The position numbers and the translations under genes are program-made. A stretch of 64,000 nt of DNA from Oleiphilus messinensis (GTDB taxonomy: Bacteria > Pseudomonadota > Gammaproteobacteria > Pseudomonadales > Oleiphilaceae), in contig NZ_CP021425.1 in the NCBI RefSeq assembly GCF_002162375.1, positions 779,501 through 843,500 of the forward strand, given 5' to 3'. Of this stretch, positions 26,843 to 35,509 are shown piece after piece (positions within the stretch are counted from its first letter, which is position 1; each line of letters starts with the position of its first letter). Under the pieces are notes generated by a model. That model searched no databases and was not told the origin of the DNA. It worked only from the letters and a program-made list of their open reading frames with translations.

Positions 26843-28267
26843 TCAGGATTTACGAATCTTCTCGATGGTTGCAGTGGTGGAACAGTTGTCTTCAACCGAA
26901 AGCACCCGGATGTCACCACCATAGCGGGTTACAATGTCTGCCCCCACCACTTGATCCAGCGAGTAGTCACCCCCTTTGACCAAAACATTGGGCTTGAGTG
27001 CCTCGATCAAGGGTTCGGGGGTATCTTCCGAGAAGCTAATCACCCAGTCTACTGACTTCAGTGCACTCAACACACGCATGCGTCGATCCAAACCGTTCAC
27101 GGGTCGATTGGGGCCTTTGAGTCGGCTGACTGAGGCATCGTCATTGATTGCGACAATGAGCCGGTCACCCAGTCGTTTGGCATCTTGCAGGTAGCCGACA
27201 TGCCCGGCATGAAGTATATCGAAACAACCGTTGGTAAAGACGATTCGTTTCCCTGCTGCACGAGCATTACTGACCGCTTCCCGTAATTGCTCAAAGCTCA
27301 TCATGCCCCGTTCAAGGTCATGATCGGCATCAATGGCTAACTTGAGTTCGGCAGCGGTTGTGGTGGCCGTACCCAGTTTGCCGACCACGATGCCGGCTGC
27401 CACGTTGGCGAGGGCGACCGAGGTTTCCAGGTCAAGTCCCGAGGCAATGGCAACCGCCAGGGTTGAAATAACCGTATCACCGGCCCCGGTGACATCAAAC
27501 ACTTCTTTTGCTTGGGCAGGAAAGTGGTGGTATTCACCGGATTGTTTTACCAGCGTCATGCCATGTTCACTCCGGGTGATCAGCAATGACTCGATCTGAT
27601 GCTCATGAATCAGGGACAGGGCTTTGTTGATAATATCGTCTTCGCTTCTGCACTGACCCGCTACCGCTTCAAATTCTGCCATGTTCGGCGTCAACAGGGT
27701 TGCATGTCGATATCGAGAAAAATCAGTTCCTTTGGGGTCGACTAAAACCGGCACAGAGCGCTGCTTTGCTTCAGTTATCAGGTCACGGCACTGTAAGAGT
27801 GCGCCCTTACCGTAGTCGGATAGAATCACGATATCGGCATCGGCTAATCGTGAATTGAATTGATTGCCAAGACTTTGTCTCATTTGCGCGGATGGTGACG
27901 CTTCAAAGTCAGCCCTGATCAGCTGTTGGTGACGGCTGATTAGCCTCAGCTTGGTGATGGTTCTATAGTGCTCGTCAATGCTGAGATCATGCCGTATTTC
28001 TGCACCATCCAGCAGTCGGGTCAGGGTTGTCGCGGCATCATCCCTGCCTACAATACCGACTAAATTCGCTTGGGCACCCAAAGCAGCAACGTTTAAAGCC
28101 GCATTGGCTGCACCGCCCGGGCGGGATTCCTCTTTATTAACAGCGACCACAGGGACGGGGGCTTCCGGTGAAATGCGCGAAGTATCACCGTGCCAATAAG
28201 TGTCCAGCATCAAATCTCCGGCAATCAGGACATTGGTCTTTTTGAACCGGTTGAGATCAACTTGCAT
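26843..28267 (-). CDS. hldE: Bifunctional heptose 7-phosphate kinase / heptose 1-phosphate adenylyltransferase
   Basis: 474 residues, as in E. coli HldE. Residues ~1-318 are a ribokinase-type kinase: GGAANAALNV at 51-60 and the catalytic DVTGAGDT near 259. Residues ~345-474 are a nucleotidyltransferase: FTNGCFDILHAGHVGYL (the HxGH signature) and AINDDASVSRLKGPNRPV. It phosphorylates D-glycero-beta-D-manno-heptose 7-phosphate and, after GmhB, forms ADP-heptose for the LPS inner core. gmhA lies immediately upstream in the same operon (17 bp), which supplies its substrate. gmhB is not in the window. Confidence 0.97.
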   Translation of the reverse strand: MQVDLNRFKKTNVLIAGDLMLDTYWHGDTSRISPEAPVPVVAVNKEESRPGGAANAALNVAALGAQANLVGIVGRDDAATTLTRLLDGAEIRHDLSIDEHYRTITKLRLISRHQQLIRADFEASPSAQMRQSLGNQFNSRLADADIVILSDYGKGALLQCRDLITEAKQRSVPVLVDPKGTDFSRYRHATLLTPNMAEFEAVAGQCRSEDDIINKALSLIHEHQIESLLITRSEHGMTLVKQSGEYHHFPAQAKEVFDVTGAGDTVISTLAVAIASGLDLETSVALANVAAGIVVGKLGTATTTAAELKLAIDADHDLERGMMSFEQLREAVSNARAAGKRIVFTNGCFDILHAGHVGYLQDAKRLGDRLIVAINDDASVSRLKGPNRPVNGLDRRMRVLSALKSVDWVISFSEDTPEPLIEALKPNVLVKGGDYSLDQVVGADIVTRYGGDIRVLSVEDNCSTTATIEKIRKS

Positions 28268-28284
28268 ACCATCGGATCCTTTTG

Positions 28285-28896
28285 CTATTTCTGGTCAGGT
28301 CGTTGTGACAAGGTTTCATTCTCTTCGATTAGTGCACAAAGTATGTGCCCGATCATGATGTGGCATTCTTGAATGGTTGCGGTTTCCGACGCCGGAACCG
28401 ACAGTGTTTGATCCGCCTGATCGACAATATTGCCGCCACAGCCCGTCATGCCAATGGTAGTACACTGAATATCTCGAGCTGAGTGGATCGCCGCCAAAAT
28501 ATTTTTGGAGTTACCAGATGTTGTGATACCGATGAATACATCCCCTTTTTGGCAAAGCGCCTCGACCTGACGGGCAAAAACCTGCTCATAGCCGTAATCG
28601 TTACCGATGGCGGTGAGGGCTGACGTATCGGTTGTTATTGCAATGGCCGGTAAACCGCGTCGTTCTTTTTTATAGCGCCCGACCAGTTCGGCTGCGATAT
28701 GCTGGGCATCAGCCGCACTGCCGCCATTTCCCGCAAGTACGATTTTCTTACCGTTTAGTAACGCATCAGTGCAGGTTTCTGCAACGGTGTTTAGTGCTGC
28801 CAGAAATGATGCATCATTAAGCAGCTTGGTTTTGGCCTCGACACTGCGGTTGATATGCTCTGCAATCAAGGAAGTGTGGGGGTATTTGACTGTCAT
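28285..28896 (-). CDS. gmhA: Phosphoheptose isomerase
   Basis: 203 residues from the ATG at 28896; a longer frame to 28971 adds a non-family N-terminus. It has a single SIS domain with [46 protein letters not shown] and [11 protein letters not shown]. It isomerises sedoheptulose 7-phosphate to D-glycero-D-manno-heptose 7-phosphate, the first step to ADP-heptose. The close relative DiaA has the same fold, but the adjacent hldE and the LPS setting favour GmhA. A glycosyltransferase 9 gene precedes it by ~180 bp. Confidence 0.92.
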   Translation of the reverse strand: MTVKYPHTSLIAEHINRSVEAKTKLLNDASFLAALNTVAETCTDALLNGKKIVLAGNGGSAADAQHIAAELVGRYKKERRGLPAIAITTDTSALTAIGNDYGYEQVFARQVEALCQKGDVFIGITTSGNSKNILAAIHSARDIQCTTIGMTGCGGNIVDQADQTLSVPASETATIQECHIMIGHILCALIEENETLSQRPDQK

Positions 28897-29072
28897 GGTA
28901 AGAATTCCAGTATCAGAGACAGGCGGGTTTACGCGAAAGATCGCATCAAGCCGCCGGGGATTTTGGATCAATGTCGTCGTGGTGCCGATTCTGCAAGATG
29001 TGGGCGAATAAGTCGAGTTACTAAACTGATTTTTGCACTGACCTATACTGCCATCACGGGTTCAGAATTATT

Positions 29073-29951
29073 TTATTCCTGTAAATAGGGGGCCAGTGTT
29101 TCTAAACCCTGGCTGAGATCAATTCGTTCGTAAATATTCGGGTCTACCGTTAATTGGCTGGCTGATGGACATTGCAGTTCCGGATCATGAAGCACGGTGC
29201 TCCAAGGGCCGAAGGGGTTGGCGATAATCCAGTTCGTAGCGCCGAAGATCCCGATGGTAGGCGTTTTCATCGCGGCGGATAAGTGCATTGCAGCAGAGTC
29301 GGTGGAAACTGTAAGAAAGCTGTTGCGAAGTAAAGATTTTAATTCTGTGAGTGAGGTTTTTCCCGCCACGTTACTGTGGGGGACTTTAATATTCCGGGTT
29401 AACTCGTTTACATAGTCCACCTCATCATGTGCGCCGGTGAACTTTATTGGAAGCCCGAAACGCTCGTAGGCCTCGATGGCGAAGGCCTCCCACTTGTGTG
29501 CAGGCAGTCTTTTTGAGGCCCATTTGGCGCTGGATCCTGTGTTGAAGACGATGTAATCTCGGGGCTTGGGGGTAAAGTTTAAATCCAATTTTAGCTGGGG
29601 GGCTAACTTTTGCGTCACCTGATGATGGATGTATGCTGCGCCGTTGGAAATATCCGCACCTTTCGCATTGAAGTGACGGACACCACTGAGGAACGTAATC
29701 GCCTTGCTACGGTCATTGCCTTGATAGTCGAGAATCAGTTCGAAGCGTTGCTTGCGAATGGTTTTAATGAGCTGATAGACGGTGGCCAGTTTTTTGTTTT
29801 CCAGTACCAGAAACTGGTCGTATTCATCTTCAAGAAGTGCTTTGCCAAGTGGGCTTGTAATAACGACGGGTTTCCAGGGAAGTGTATTCCAAGTGGGCAT
29901 CGCCGCTGCGATGTCACCCAGAGCACTGAATCTCATAATAGCTAAATTCAC
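29073..29951 (-). CDS. Glycosyltransferase family 9 (heptosyltransferase-like)
   Basis: 292 residues. The N-terminus MNLAIMRFSALGDIAAAMPT is the GT9 start, with the conserved Gly-Asp that positions the catalytic region. Later come FNTGSSAKWASKRLPAHKWEAF and VSTDSAAMHLSAAMKTPTIGIFGATN, the donor-site motif of ADP-heptose:LPS heptosyltransferases. It is short for WaaC/WaaF (~320-350), with a compact N-terminal half. It probably transfers heptose or a related sugar to the LPS core at the inner membrane. It is the only GT9 in this locus, so I do not assign WaaC or WaaF. Confidence 0.88.
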   Translation of the reverse strand: MNLAIMRFSALGDIAAAMPTWNTLPWKPVVITSPLGKALLEDEYDQFLVLENKKLATVYQLIKTIRKQRFELILDYQGNDRSKAITFLSGVRHFNAKGADISNGAAYIHHQVTQKLAPQLKLDLNFTPKPRDYIVFNTGSSAKWASKRLPAHKWEAFAIEAYERFGLPIKFTGAHDEVDYVNELTRNIKVPHSNVAGKTSLTELKSLLRNSFLTVSTDSAAMHLSAAMKTPTIGIFGATNWIIANPFGPWSTVLHDPELQCPSASQLTVDPNIYERIDLSQGLETLAPYLQE

Positions 29952-29996
29952 GATTAAACTCCGTTATCTCCGTTTTGATTGTGGCAAAGCTCGAAT

Positions 29997-31226
29997 TCAG
30001 TTTACTGCTTTTTCAGCTCTCAAAGGCGTGGGATTAACCTGACTGCCAATGTAATAAAGAAGGCCGAGAAAGAATGGCAGTAGAAAACTCATGATTTTCG
30101 ATGTGTAACTTTTATCTAGTATTCCGCCCACCAGCAGTGCGCCTGCAGAGGCGAGAACAACGGCATACAACAGGCGTTCCCGAGTGTCTACGGCACGATA
30201 AACTGCAACGGAAAACCGAAAGAACACCAATAACCAGGCGCTATAGATCAATACCCCTGGCAGCCCTAATTCATACCCCACTTCCAAAAAAATGTTGTGG
30301 ATATGTTTTACTTCCCAAACTAAATCAATTTCAGTCAACGTTCGTTTGATGCCCGTGCCGGTTATCAGGTTCTCTGGCGGATTTTGCAGTACTTGGGACC
30401 AAATCTCGAATCGGTGATTGCTCAGGCTGCGTATCAGTTCTGCCGGTGTCAACTCCAAAGCCTCGGGAACTGAGTCAATTGCCTGGGGCGGAAGGTTGTG
30501 TTCCGCAGGAATAGTGAGGTCGACAAACAGAACGAAAATCAGCGCACCGAGCAGTGCAACAGGGAGCCACAGTAGTTTACGCTTCAGAAACAGGAAAAAT
30601 ATACAGAAGCTTGCAAGCAACATCATGAGCTCCGTTCGGCTATCTGCAAACAGTAATAGCAGTATACATAGACTTCCAATGGCGATACTGACCGATTTCC
30701 GGATCCTGGAGTGTATGCCAATTGCATATAGTGCAATGGGAAGCAGCGCAGTCATGACCATCCCATTGAAATCAATGGCGGGTACACACTCCGAATTCAA
30801 GCGACATTCGATGGTTTTAACCGCAAATATCGGTATTGGTAGCAGCAGCAGTGTACTGTGTCGACGAAGCTGTTTGGGGATGTTCTCAATTTGCGCAAAG
30901 CGCAAAACCAGTAGTGCAATACTGCTGGTCGCAATAAAGCTCAGCACTTGTTTAATTGTGCCCAGGGTTGGAGCCGTAATGATGCTTGTGATTACAAGCC
31001 AGGTAGCGAGGGCGAGATAAAAGCACATCGGCAGACTTGGCCGGAGAGATTTCTCAGATGTCACTTTCGAAGCTTGATACAGTAAATAAAGTAAACTGCC
31101 GGCCAGCAACAGATTGCCCAGTGCGCGCCCGATATCAAAAGCAATCATGGTGAAAATCGGGGCAAGAATGACGATAACCGCTGGTGAGGTGTAGCTTGTA
31201 CGGTCAAATGGTTGAGCATTGATCAC
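29997..31226 (-). CDS. O-antigen ligase/polymerase-like membrane protein (WaaL/Wzy_C)
   Basis: 409 residues, mostly hydrophobic, with about 10-12 membrane segments. It has a large soluble loop (~residues 235-330) containing RFEIWSQVLQNPPENLITGTGIKRTL and HIHNIFLEVGYELGLPGVLIYSAWL, where the histidines of H-N-x-F/L-E belong to the ligase/polymerase Wzy_C family. A GTG start overlaps the stop of the aldo/keto reductase gene (GTGA), so translation is coupled. By family it either ligates O-antigen to lipid A-core or polymerises a surface glycan in the periplasm; sequence does not separate these. It lies in the LPS operon. Confidence 0.85.
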   Translation of the reverse strand: MINAQPFDRTSYTSPAVIVILAPIFTMIAFDIGRALGNLLLAGSLLYLLYQASKVTSEKSLRPSLPMCFYLALATWLVITSIITAPTLGTIKQVLSFIATSSIALLVLRFAQIENIPKQLRRHSTLLLLPIPIFAVKTIECRLNSECVPAIDFNGMVMTALLPIALYAIGIHSRIRKSVSIAIGSLCILLLLFADSRTELMMLLASFCIFFLFLKRKLLWLPVALLGALIFVLFVDLTIPAEHNLPPQAIDSVPEALELTPAELIRSLSNHRFEIWSQVLQNPPENLITGTGIKRTLTEIDLVWEVKHIHNIFLEVGYELGLPGVLIYSAWLLVFFRFSVAVYRAVDTRERLLYAVVLASAGALLVGGILDKSYTSKIMSFLLPFFLGLLYYIGSQVNPTPLRAEKAVN

Positions 31227-32035
31227 GATAGTGCCTCAGCGATGACCTCTAAATTATTGCGCAGGTGAGCTGAATTGAGCGTGCCGAGAATGGTGGAGGT
31301 CACGCCGGGCATTTGATACAGGGCATTGAACGTCTGTTGAATCTGGGTCGAACTGATTGCGTGTCCCGAGGCGAACACTTTTTTCACCAGGATCCCTTTA
31401 TTCAATTTGTGAGCTGCTTCAATCACCTCCCGTTCCTGAGTCTCCTTCAGGTTGTAGGTCACCATTGCACAATCTGCCTTGGCTAAGGTGGATAAGCCGC
31501 CTTGTATCGTTTTACTGGACATGCCGAACGCCTTGATTAGTCCTTTGCGTTTCAGCTCCGCGAGCGTATCCAGTGCGCCATACTGTTCGATGATTTCCAT
31601 GTCCCGGCCATCGGAATGGATAAGAACAATGTCGATATAGTCGGTTTTAAGCCGCTTTAAACTCCTTGCGACGCTTTCCCGAATGGCGGGTGCTGAAAAA
31701 TCATAGCGGGATTGTCCTGTGCGGGAATCAAACTCCTCTCCAGCTTTACTGCAGATAACCCATTGTTGCCGTGTGTTACCCAATAGCTGGCCCAATCGTA
31801 TTTCACTGTTGCCGTATGCAGGCGCGGTATCCAGTAAGTTAATGCCGGAATCTTTGGCGATTGCCAGTAAGTTTTGTGCCTCGGTATCAGTCGGAAGTGA
31901 AAATCCATGGGGGTATTTCACACCTTGATTCCGACCCAGCTTCACGGTGCCCAAACCTGCGCGGCTGACGGCGATTCCGGTATCGCCCAGTAAGGCTTTT
32001 GGCAGATCCTGAAAGATCTTTGATGGCTTGTTCAT
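31223..32035 (-). CDS. Aldo/keto reductase
   Basis: 270 residues, an AKR TIM barrel with the catalytic tetrad visible: D69 and Y74 (LLDTAPAYGNSE), K97 (CSKAG) and H140 (LIHSDG). The cofactor region near the end (SSTQIQQTFNALYQM, TSTILGTLNSAHLRNNL) fits NADP(H) binding. It lies between an FAD oxidoreductase gene (upstream, 20 bp) and an O-antigen-ligase-like gene (overlapping 4 bp), so it is an LPS-operon member. A similar AKR and flavoprotein pair is recalled from the Pseudomonas aeruginosa LPS core locus (PA4992/PA4991). The substrate is unknown. Confidence 0.9.
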   Translation of the reverse strand: MNKPSKIFQDLPKALLGDTGIAVSRAGLGTVKLGRNQGVKYPHGFSLPTDTEAQNLLAIAKDSGINLLDTAPAYGNSEIRLGQLLGNTRQQWVICSKAGEEFDSRTGQSRYDFSAPAIRESVARSLKRLKTDYIDIVLIHSDGRDMEIIEQYGALDTLAELKRKGLIKAFGMSSKTIQGGLSTLAKADCAMVTYNLKETQEREVIEAAHKLNKGILVKKVFASGHAISSTQIQQTFNALYQMPGVTSTILGTLNSAHLRNNLEVIAEALS

Positions 32036-32055
32036 GGTTTCACCATTTCTATCGA

Positions 32056-33312
32056 TCAGTCCATTGAGCTCGCGTCACCCCATAACGGAGCCTGGAGTTT
32101 GGGGGGGCCGAAAGTGGCTGACAGTGTTGACTCTATATTTGTCGTGCGCTCATCGTTAATGGGTCCGAGCTGTTGTAACACGCGGTCTGAAAGATCCGGA
32201 GAAAGCGCAAGTTTAGTGGGCCAGCCGACCATGATATTTCTGACTTTTTGACAGTAGGCTTGATCCGGGCGATTGTTTTGATCCTGATGAGGCTCGGCTC
32301 GATCAAGCCTCAGCGTTTTCCATTTCGGGTTTTGCAATTGTACCCAGGGAAGCAATGTTTTGAGTGTGTTTTCGCTCTTTGTGATGAGCGCTTCTGGCGT
32401 TTGTTCTACACCTTCTTCAGCAAGCAGCCCACCCAGATACCAGGCTTTTCGGTGGTCTTTCGAGCGGGTTGATGATACCGGGTGAGTGGTAATCGTGAGT
32501 AAGGGTTTGGCTGAACTGCCAATGCAATGGGCGTAAATATCGGGTGCCTGGTCATGCTCAACCATTGCCATATGTAGGGGGCGCAGTTGCATTTTTATCT
32601 CAGGGACATTCAGGTAGTTTTGCAGTTTTTCGAAGCCTGAACCGGCACAGACCAGTAGTTGACTGAACGTGATTTTGATCGGGTATTTGTGGAACTGTAA
32701 TGCTACAAGTGTACCGTCCGCGTTAAATTCAGGGGCGGCATCCAGAGTGATGTCACTCTGAAAGATAACTGATTTGTTGCGGTTGTATAGTTTTGCCAAA
32801 ACGCTTGGAATATCCAGTACCAGTTCATCCAGCTGGTATAAACTGCCCTTGAAGCGAGCGTCTTGAAATACTTCAGGACGCTCACTCTGCGCGACTTTCA
32901 AGGTTCGTCCCTGCATGACCTTGCTGGCGAAAAAAGAAGTCATCTTGGCCGAGAGGGACTGGGTAGACCACAAATAATGCGCCGGGGAAAGTAATTTAAC
33001 CCCGCGGAGGTCGATTTCGCCGTGCCCCTCCAGACAGTCACGCCAGCGACCGGGCATGGCCTTGATCGCATTGGCGGCGCCCGACAATACGCCATCCAGT
33101 GTGTATTTTGCACCACCATGGATAATACCTTGAGAGAATACCGTCTGGCCTCCCCCTATTGTACCGGGCTCGAGCAGTATAGCCTGGTATCCTGCCTGCC
33201 TGACCCGATCCAGGCACCAAAGACCGGCAATGCCCCCGCCAAGGATCACGAGATCGACCGTCAGGTTTTGAGTTTCTTGCTTGGATTGAAGGTGGCTACC
33301 GTTGCTGGACAC
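32056..33312 (-). CDS. FAD-dependent oxidoreductase (DAO family)
   Basis: 418 residues from a GTG at 33312 with AAAGAG upstream. A GTG at 33408 would add 32 residues with no clear ribosome site. The FAD-binding GGGIAG (about 25-30 after VDLVIL) is followed by LLEPGTIGGGQTVFSQGIIHGG, the glycine-rich segment and flavin-contacting region of the glycine/D-amino-acid oxidase class. SQLLVCAGSGFEKL is the second dinucleotide segment. It resembles the recalled PA4991 flavoenzyme of the Pseudomonas LPS locus. It is the first gene of the minus-strand LPS run and is divergent from the acyltransferase. Substrate and partner are unknown; the adjoining AKR suggests a shared pathway. Confidence 0.85.
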   Translation of the reverse strand: MSSNGSHLQSKQETQNLTVDLVILGGGIAGLWCLDRVRQAGYQAILLEPGTIGGGQTVFSQGIIHGGAKYTLDGVLSGAANAIKAMPGRWRDCLEGHGEIDLRGVKLLSPAHYLWSTQSLSAKMTSFFASKVMQGRTLKVAQSERPEVFQDARFKGSLYQLDELVLDIPSVLAKLYNRNKSVIFQSDITLDAAPEFNADGTLVALQFHKYPIKITFSQLLVCAGSGFEKLQNYLNVPEIKMQLRPLHMAMVEHDQAPDIYAHCIGSSAKPLLTITTHPVSSTRSKDHRKAWYLGGLLAEEGVEQTPEALITKSENTLKTLLPWVQLQNPKWKTLRLDRAEPHQDQNNRPDQAYCQKVRNIMVGWPTKLALSPDLSDRVLQQLGPINDERTTNIESTLSATFGPPKLQAPLWGDASSMD

Positions 33313-33497
33313 TGTTAGGCTCTTTAAGTCACATGAGACGCTGCAATTGCGTTGAGCATCATTGGCTGTCTGGGCCGCTATTCTAACGAGGTTGCAGAAA
33401 GGTTTCACCTTTTAGATTTGATTGAATTCCTGTTGAGGGGCATTATGTCGCTCTGAAACAGGTGTGTAATGATGGGTTGTACCGATTGAAGGTAGCG

Positions 33498-34385
33498 ATG
33501 AACAAGATTAAAGCCAGGCTTGCAGTTGGTTTGATTCGTATTGTGTCCTTGCTGTCCCTTGCCTCCGTTCAGAAGCTTGGGGCGTTTTTGGGGATGGTGT
33601 TATGGCGCACGGGCAGTAGCCCGGCGAAAGTTACAAAGATTAATATTGATCTTTGTTTTCCGGAGCGTTCGGAGGCTGAGCGTGAAAAGCTGGCCGCGCA
33701 GAGTTTACAGGAAACCTGTAAAACCTTTCTGGAAATGGGGGCGATTTGGGAATGGCCTGTTTCCAAAAGTCTCGGCTTGGTCCGTGAAGTCAAGAACAAA
33801 CGCCTGTTCGATGAAGCCAGAGCAAGTGGTCAGGGATTGATCGTGCTGGGTCCACACTTGGGTAACTGGGAGTTGTCCGGCTTGTATTTGTCGTCACTGA
33901 CGGAGATGGCGGCCCTGTACCGGCCACCCAAGGTCAAGGAGCTTGAGACCTATATGTCTCAGGTTCGCGGACGTTCCGGTTCCGAGCTGGTGCCTACGGA
34001 TAAACGGGGGGTGATTCGCTTGTTTTCGATTCTCAAACGGGGCGGGGTTGTCGGTGTTCTGCCGGATCAGGTGCCGGATGACTCGGGTGGCGTGTTTGTG
34101 CCGTTCTTTGGCGTACCTGCCAATACGATCAAGCTGGTATCGAAAATGGTCGAGAAAACCGGAGCCCGAGTGCTTTGTCTTTATGCGCAGCGTTTACCTT
34201 CCGGGCATGGTTTTGTTTTGGTTTTTCGTGATGTCGATCCGCTTTTGTATTCCCGTGATCTGACTGATTCGGTTACAGGATTGAACAAGTCGGTGGAGCG
34301 TTGTGTATTGGACATCCCGACCCAGTACCAGTGGGAATACAAGCGATTTAAACACTATCAACCGGGTCGGGAACGATATTATTAA
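33498..34385 (+). CDS. Lipid A-type lysophospholipid acyltransferase (LpxL/HtrB family)
   Basis: 295 residues from the ATG at 33498, which has GAAGGT just upstream. One N-terminal membrane helix (~8-36) precedes the catalytic HLGNWE, with the HX4E pair H120 and E125. Later family segments are ALYRPPKVKELETYM, VPTDKRGVIRLFSILKRGGVVGVLPDQVP and GVFVPFFGVPANT. Such enzymes add secondary acyl chains to Kdo-lipid A at the inner membrane; whether it prefers laurate or another acyl chain is not visible. It lies two genes from waaA, which makes its Kdo-containing substrate. It converges on a glycosyltransferase with overlapping stop codons. Confidence 0.93.
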   Translation: MNKIKARLAVGLIRIVSLLSLASVQKLGAFLGMVLWRTGSSPAKVTKINIDLCFPERSEAEREKLAAQSLQETCKTFLEMGAIWEWPVSKSLGLVREVKNKRLFDEARASGQGLIVLGPHLGNWELSGLYLSSLTEMAALYRPPKVKELETYMSQVRGRSGSELVPTDKRGVIRLFSILKRGGVVGVLPDQVPDDSGGVFVPFFGVPANTIKLVSKMVEKTGARVLCLYAQRLPSGHGFVLVFRDVDPLLYSRDLTDSVTGLNKSVERCVLDIPTQYQWEYKRFKHYQPGRERYY

Positions 34386-35509
34386 TTGATGCAGTGGTGT
34401 TTTTGCTCTCCAGCCAGCTCGTTGTATAGGTCGAGTGTTTGTTGTTGCATGTTGGCAAGCAGAAACTGCTTGTTTTCCAGAATGGCGGGCGCGTCCCCTT
34501 GGTAGATCGCTTTCAGGCGGTCTGTGACCGCACTTGTATCCCCTGGAGTAACGGCACCGTGTGGGTAGAGTGTCGTTAAAATTTCTGCAACGCCGCCATG
34601 GGCATAACCGATCACCGGAACATTAATGCTAAGGGTTTCCAGCACAGTGCGACCAAATGATTCGGGTTTTGAGGACAGGGACACGACGGCATTGGAAACT
34701 TTGTAAATGTTCATGATATCCGCTCTGTGCCCGGTGAAAATAATGTCTTCTTGCAATCCCAGTTCTGCCGTTTTGGCTCGGATTTCTTCTGCATAGCCCT
34801 TTCTTTTTGGGTCTTCGCCGCCAACAATCAGCCCGGTGACGGGAATACCTGCCGCTTTTAGGGCCTGGATTATCTGGAGGAACCCGAGATGGCCTTTTAA
34901 TCGGGTCAGGCGTCCCGGCAGGGTGACCACAAAGCGGTTTGCGAGCATCGGGTAAGTGGTAAACCAGGTGCTTCGCCATTCTTCCCCGGGTACATAATCG
35001 AATGGATATTGCTTGGGGTCGATTCCTCTGTAAATCAAACGAATTTTATCTGGATCTGTATTCGGGTAGTTTTCCCGAATGTACGCCAGCCCCGTTTTGG
35101 AGACTGCGATAACACGCTCACCGCAGGTCATGATCTGGCTGTAGCGATTGACCGAGTGCAAACCGTGAACGGTGGAGACCAGTCGGGGCCGTTGTGTTTT
35201 CGGTATTTTTCGCCAGGCAAGCCAGACCAGCCATGCGGGCATCCGGGACCGCACATGAATGACATCAAACTGCTCCTGTATCAGCCAACGCCGGAGTTTC
35301 GGAATTTGCAAGAGTGATGTGAGTGATTTGCGCCCGAGATCCCAGCAATGGTGATGACTGCCTTCTCGTTCGAGGGTGTCGACAAGGCGCCCTCCCGCAG
35401 AAACCACCCAGGAATCATGTCCCGCCGCGACAATGGCTTGCGCGATTTCCAGTGTGCCTTTTTCAACACCGCCACTATTCAGTGTGGGTAGTACTTGAAG
35501 AATTTTCAT
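34382..35509 (-). CDS. Family 4 glycosyltransferase
   Basis: 375 residues, GT-B fold: MKILQVLPTLNSGGVEKGTLEIA (N-terminal GT4 start), STVHGLHSVN, then VVTLPGRLTRLKGHLGFL and SKPESFGRTVLETLSINVPVIGYAHGGVAE. The last is the EX7E donor-site motif (E near 283 and 291). It probably adds a sugar to LPS core or another envelope glycan. Its ATG overlaps the stop of the ELM1-like gene (ATGA), so these two are co-translated. Its end overlaps that of the acyltransferase by 4 bp. Acceptor and donor are unknown. Confidence 0.9.
   Translation of the reverse strand: MKILQVLPTLNSGGVEKGTLEIAQAIVAAGHDSWVVSAGGRLVDTLEREGSHHHCWDLGRKSLTSLLQIPKLRRWLIQEQFDVIHVRSRMPAWLVWLAWRKIPKTQRPRLVSTVHGLHSVNRYSQIMTCGERVIAVSKTGLAYIRENYPNTDPDKIRLIYRGIDPKQYPFDYVPGEEWRSTWFTTYPMLANRFVVTLPGRLTRLKGHLGFLQIIQALKAAGIPVTGLIVGGEDPKRKGYAEEIRAKTAELGLQEDIIFTGHRADIMNIYKVSNAVVSLSSKPESFGRTVLETLSINVPVIGYAHGGVAEILTTLYPHGAVTPGDTSAVTDRLKAIYQGDAPAILENKQFLLANMQQQTLDLYNELAGEQKHHCIN

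Noticed and set aside
30418-31020. 200-codon frame on the plus strand
   Set aside because: A shadow frame across the O-antigen-ligase-like gene, low in helix-like features and without a start site.
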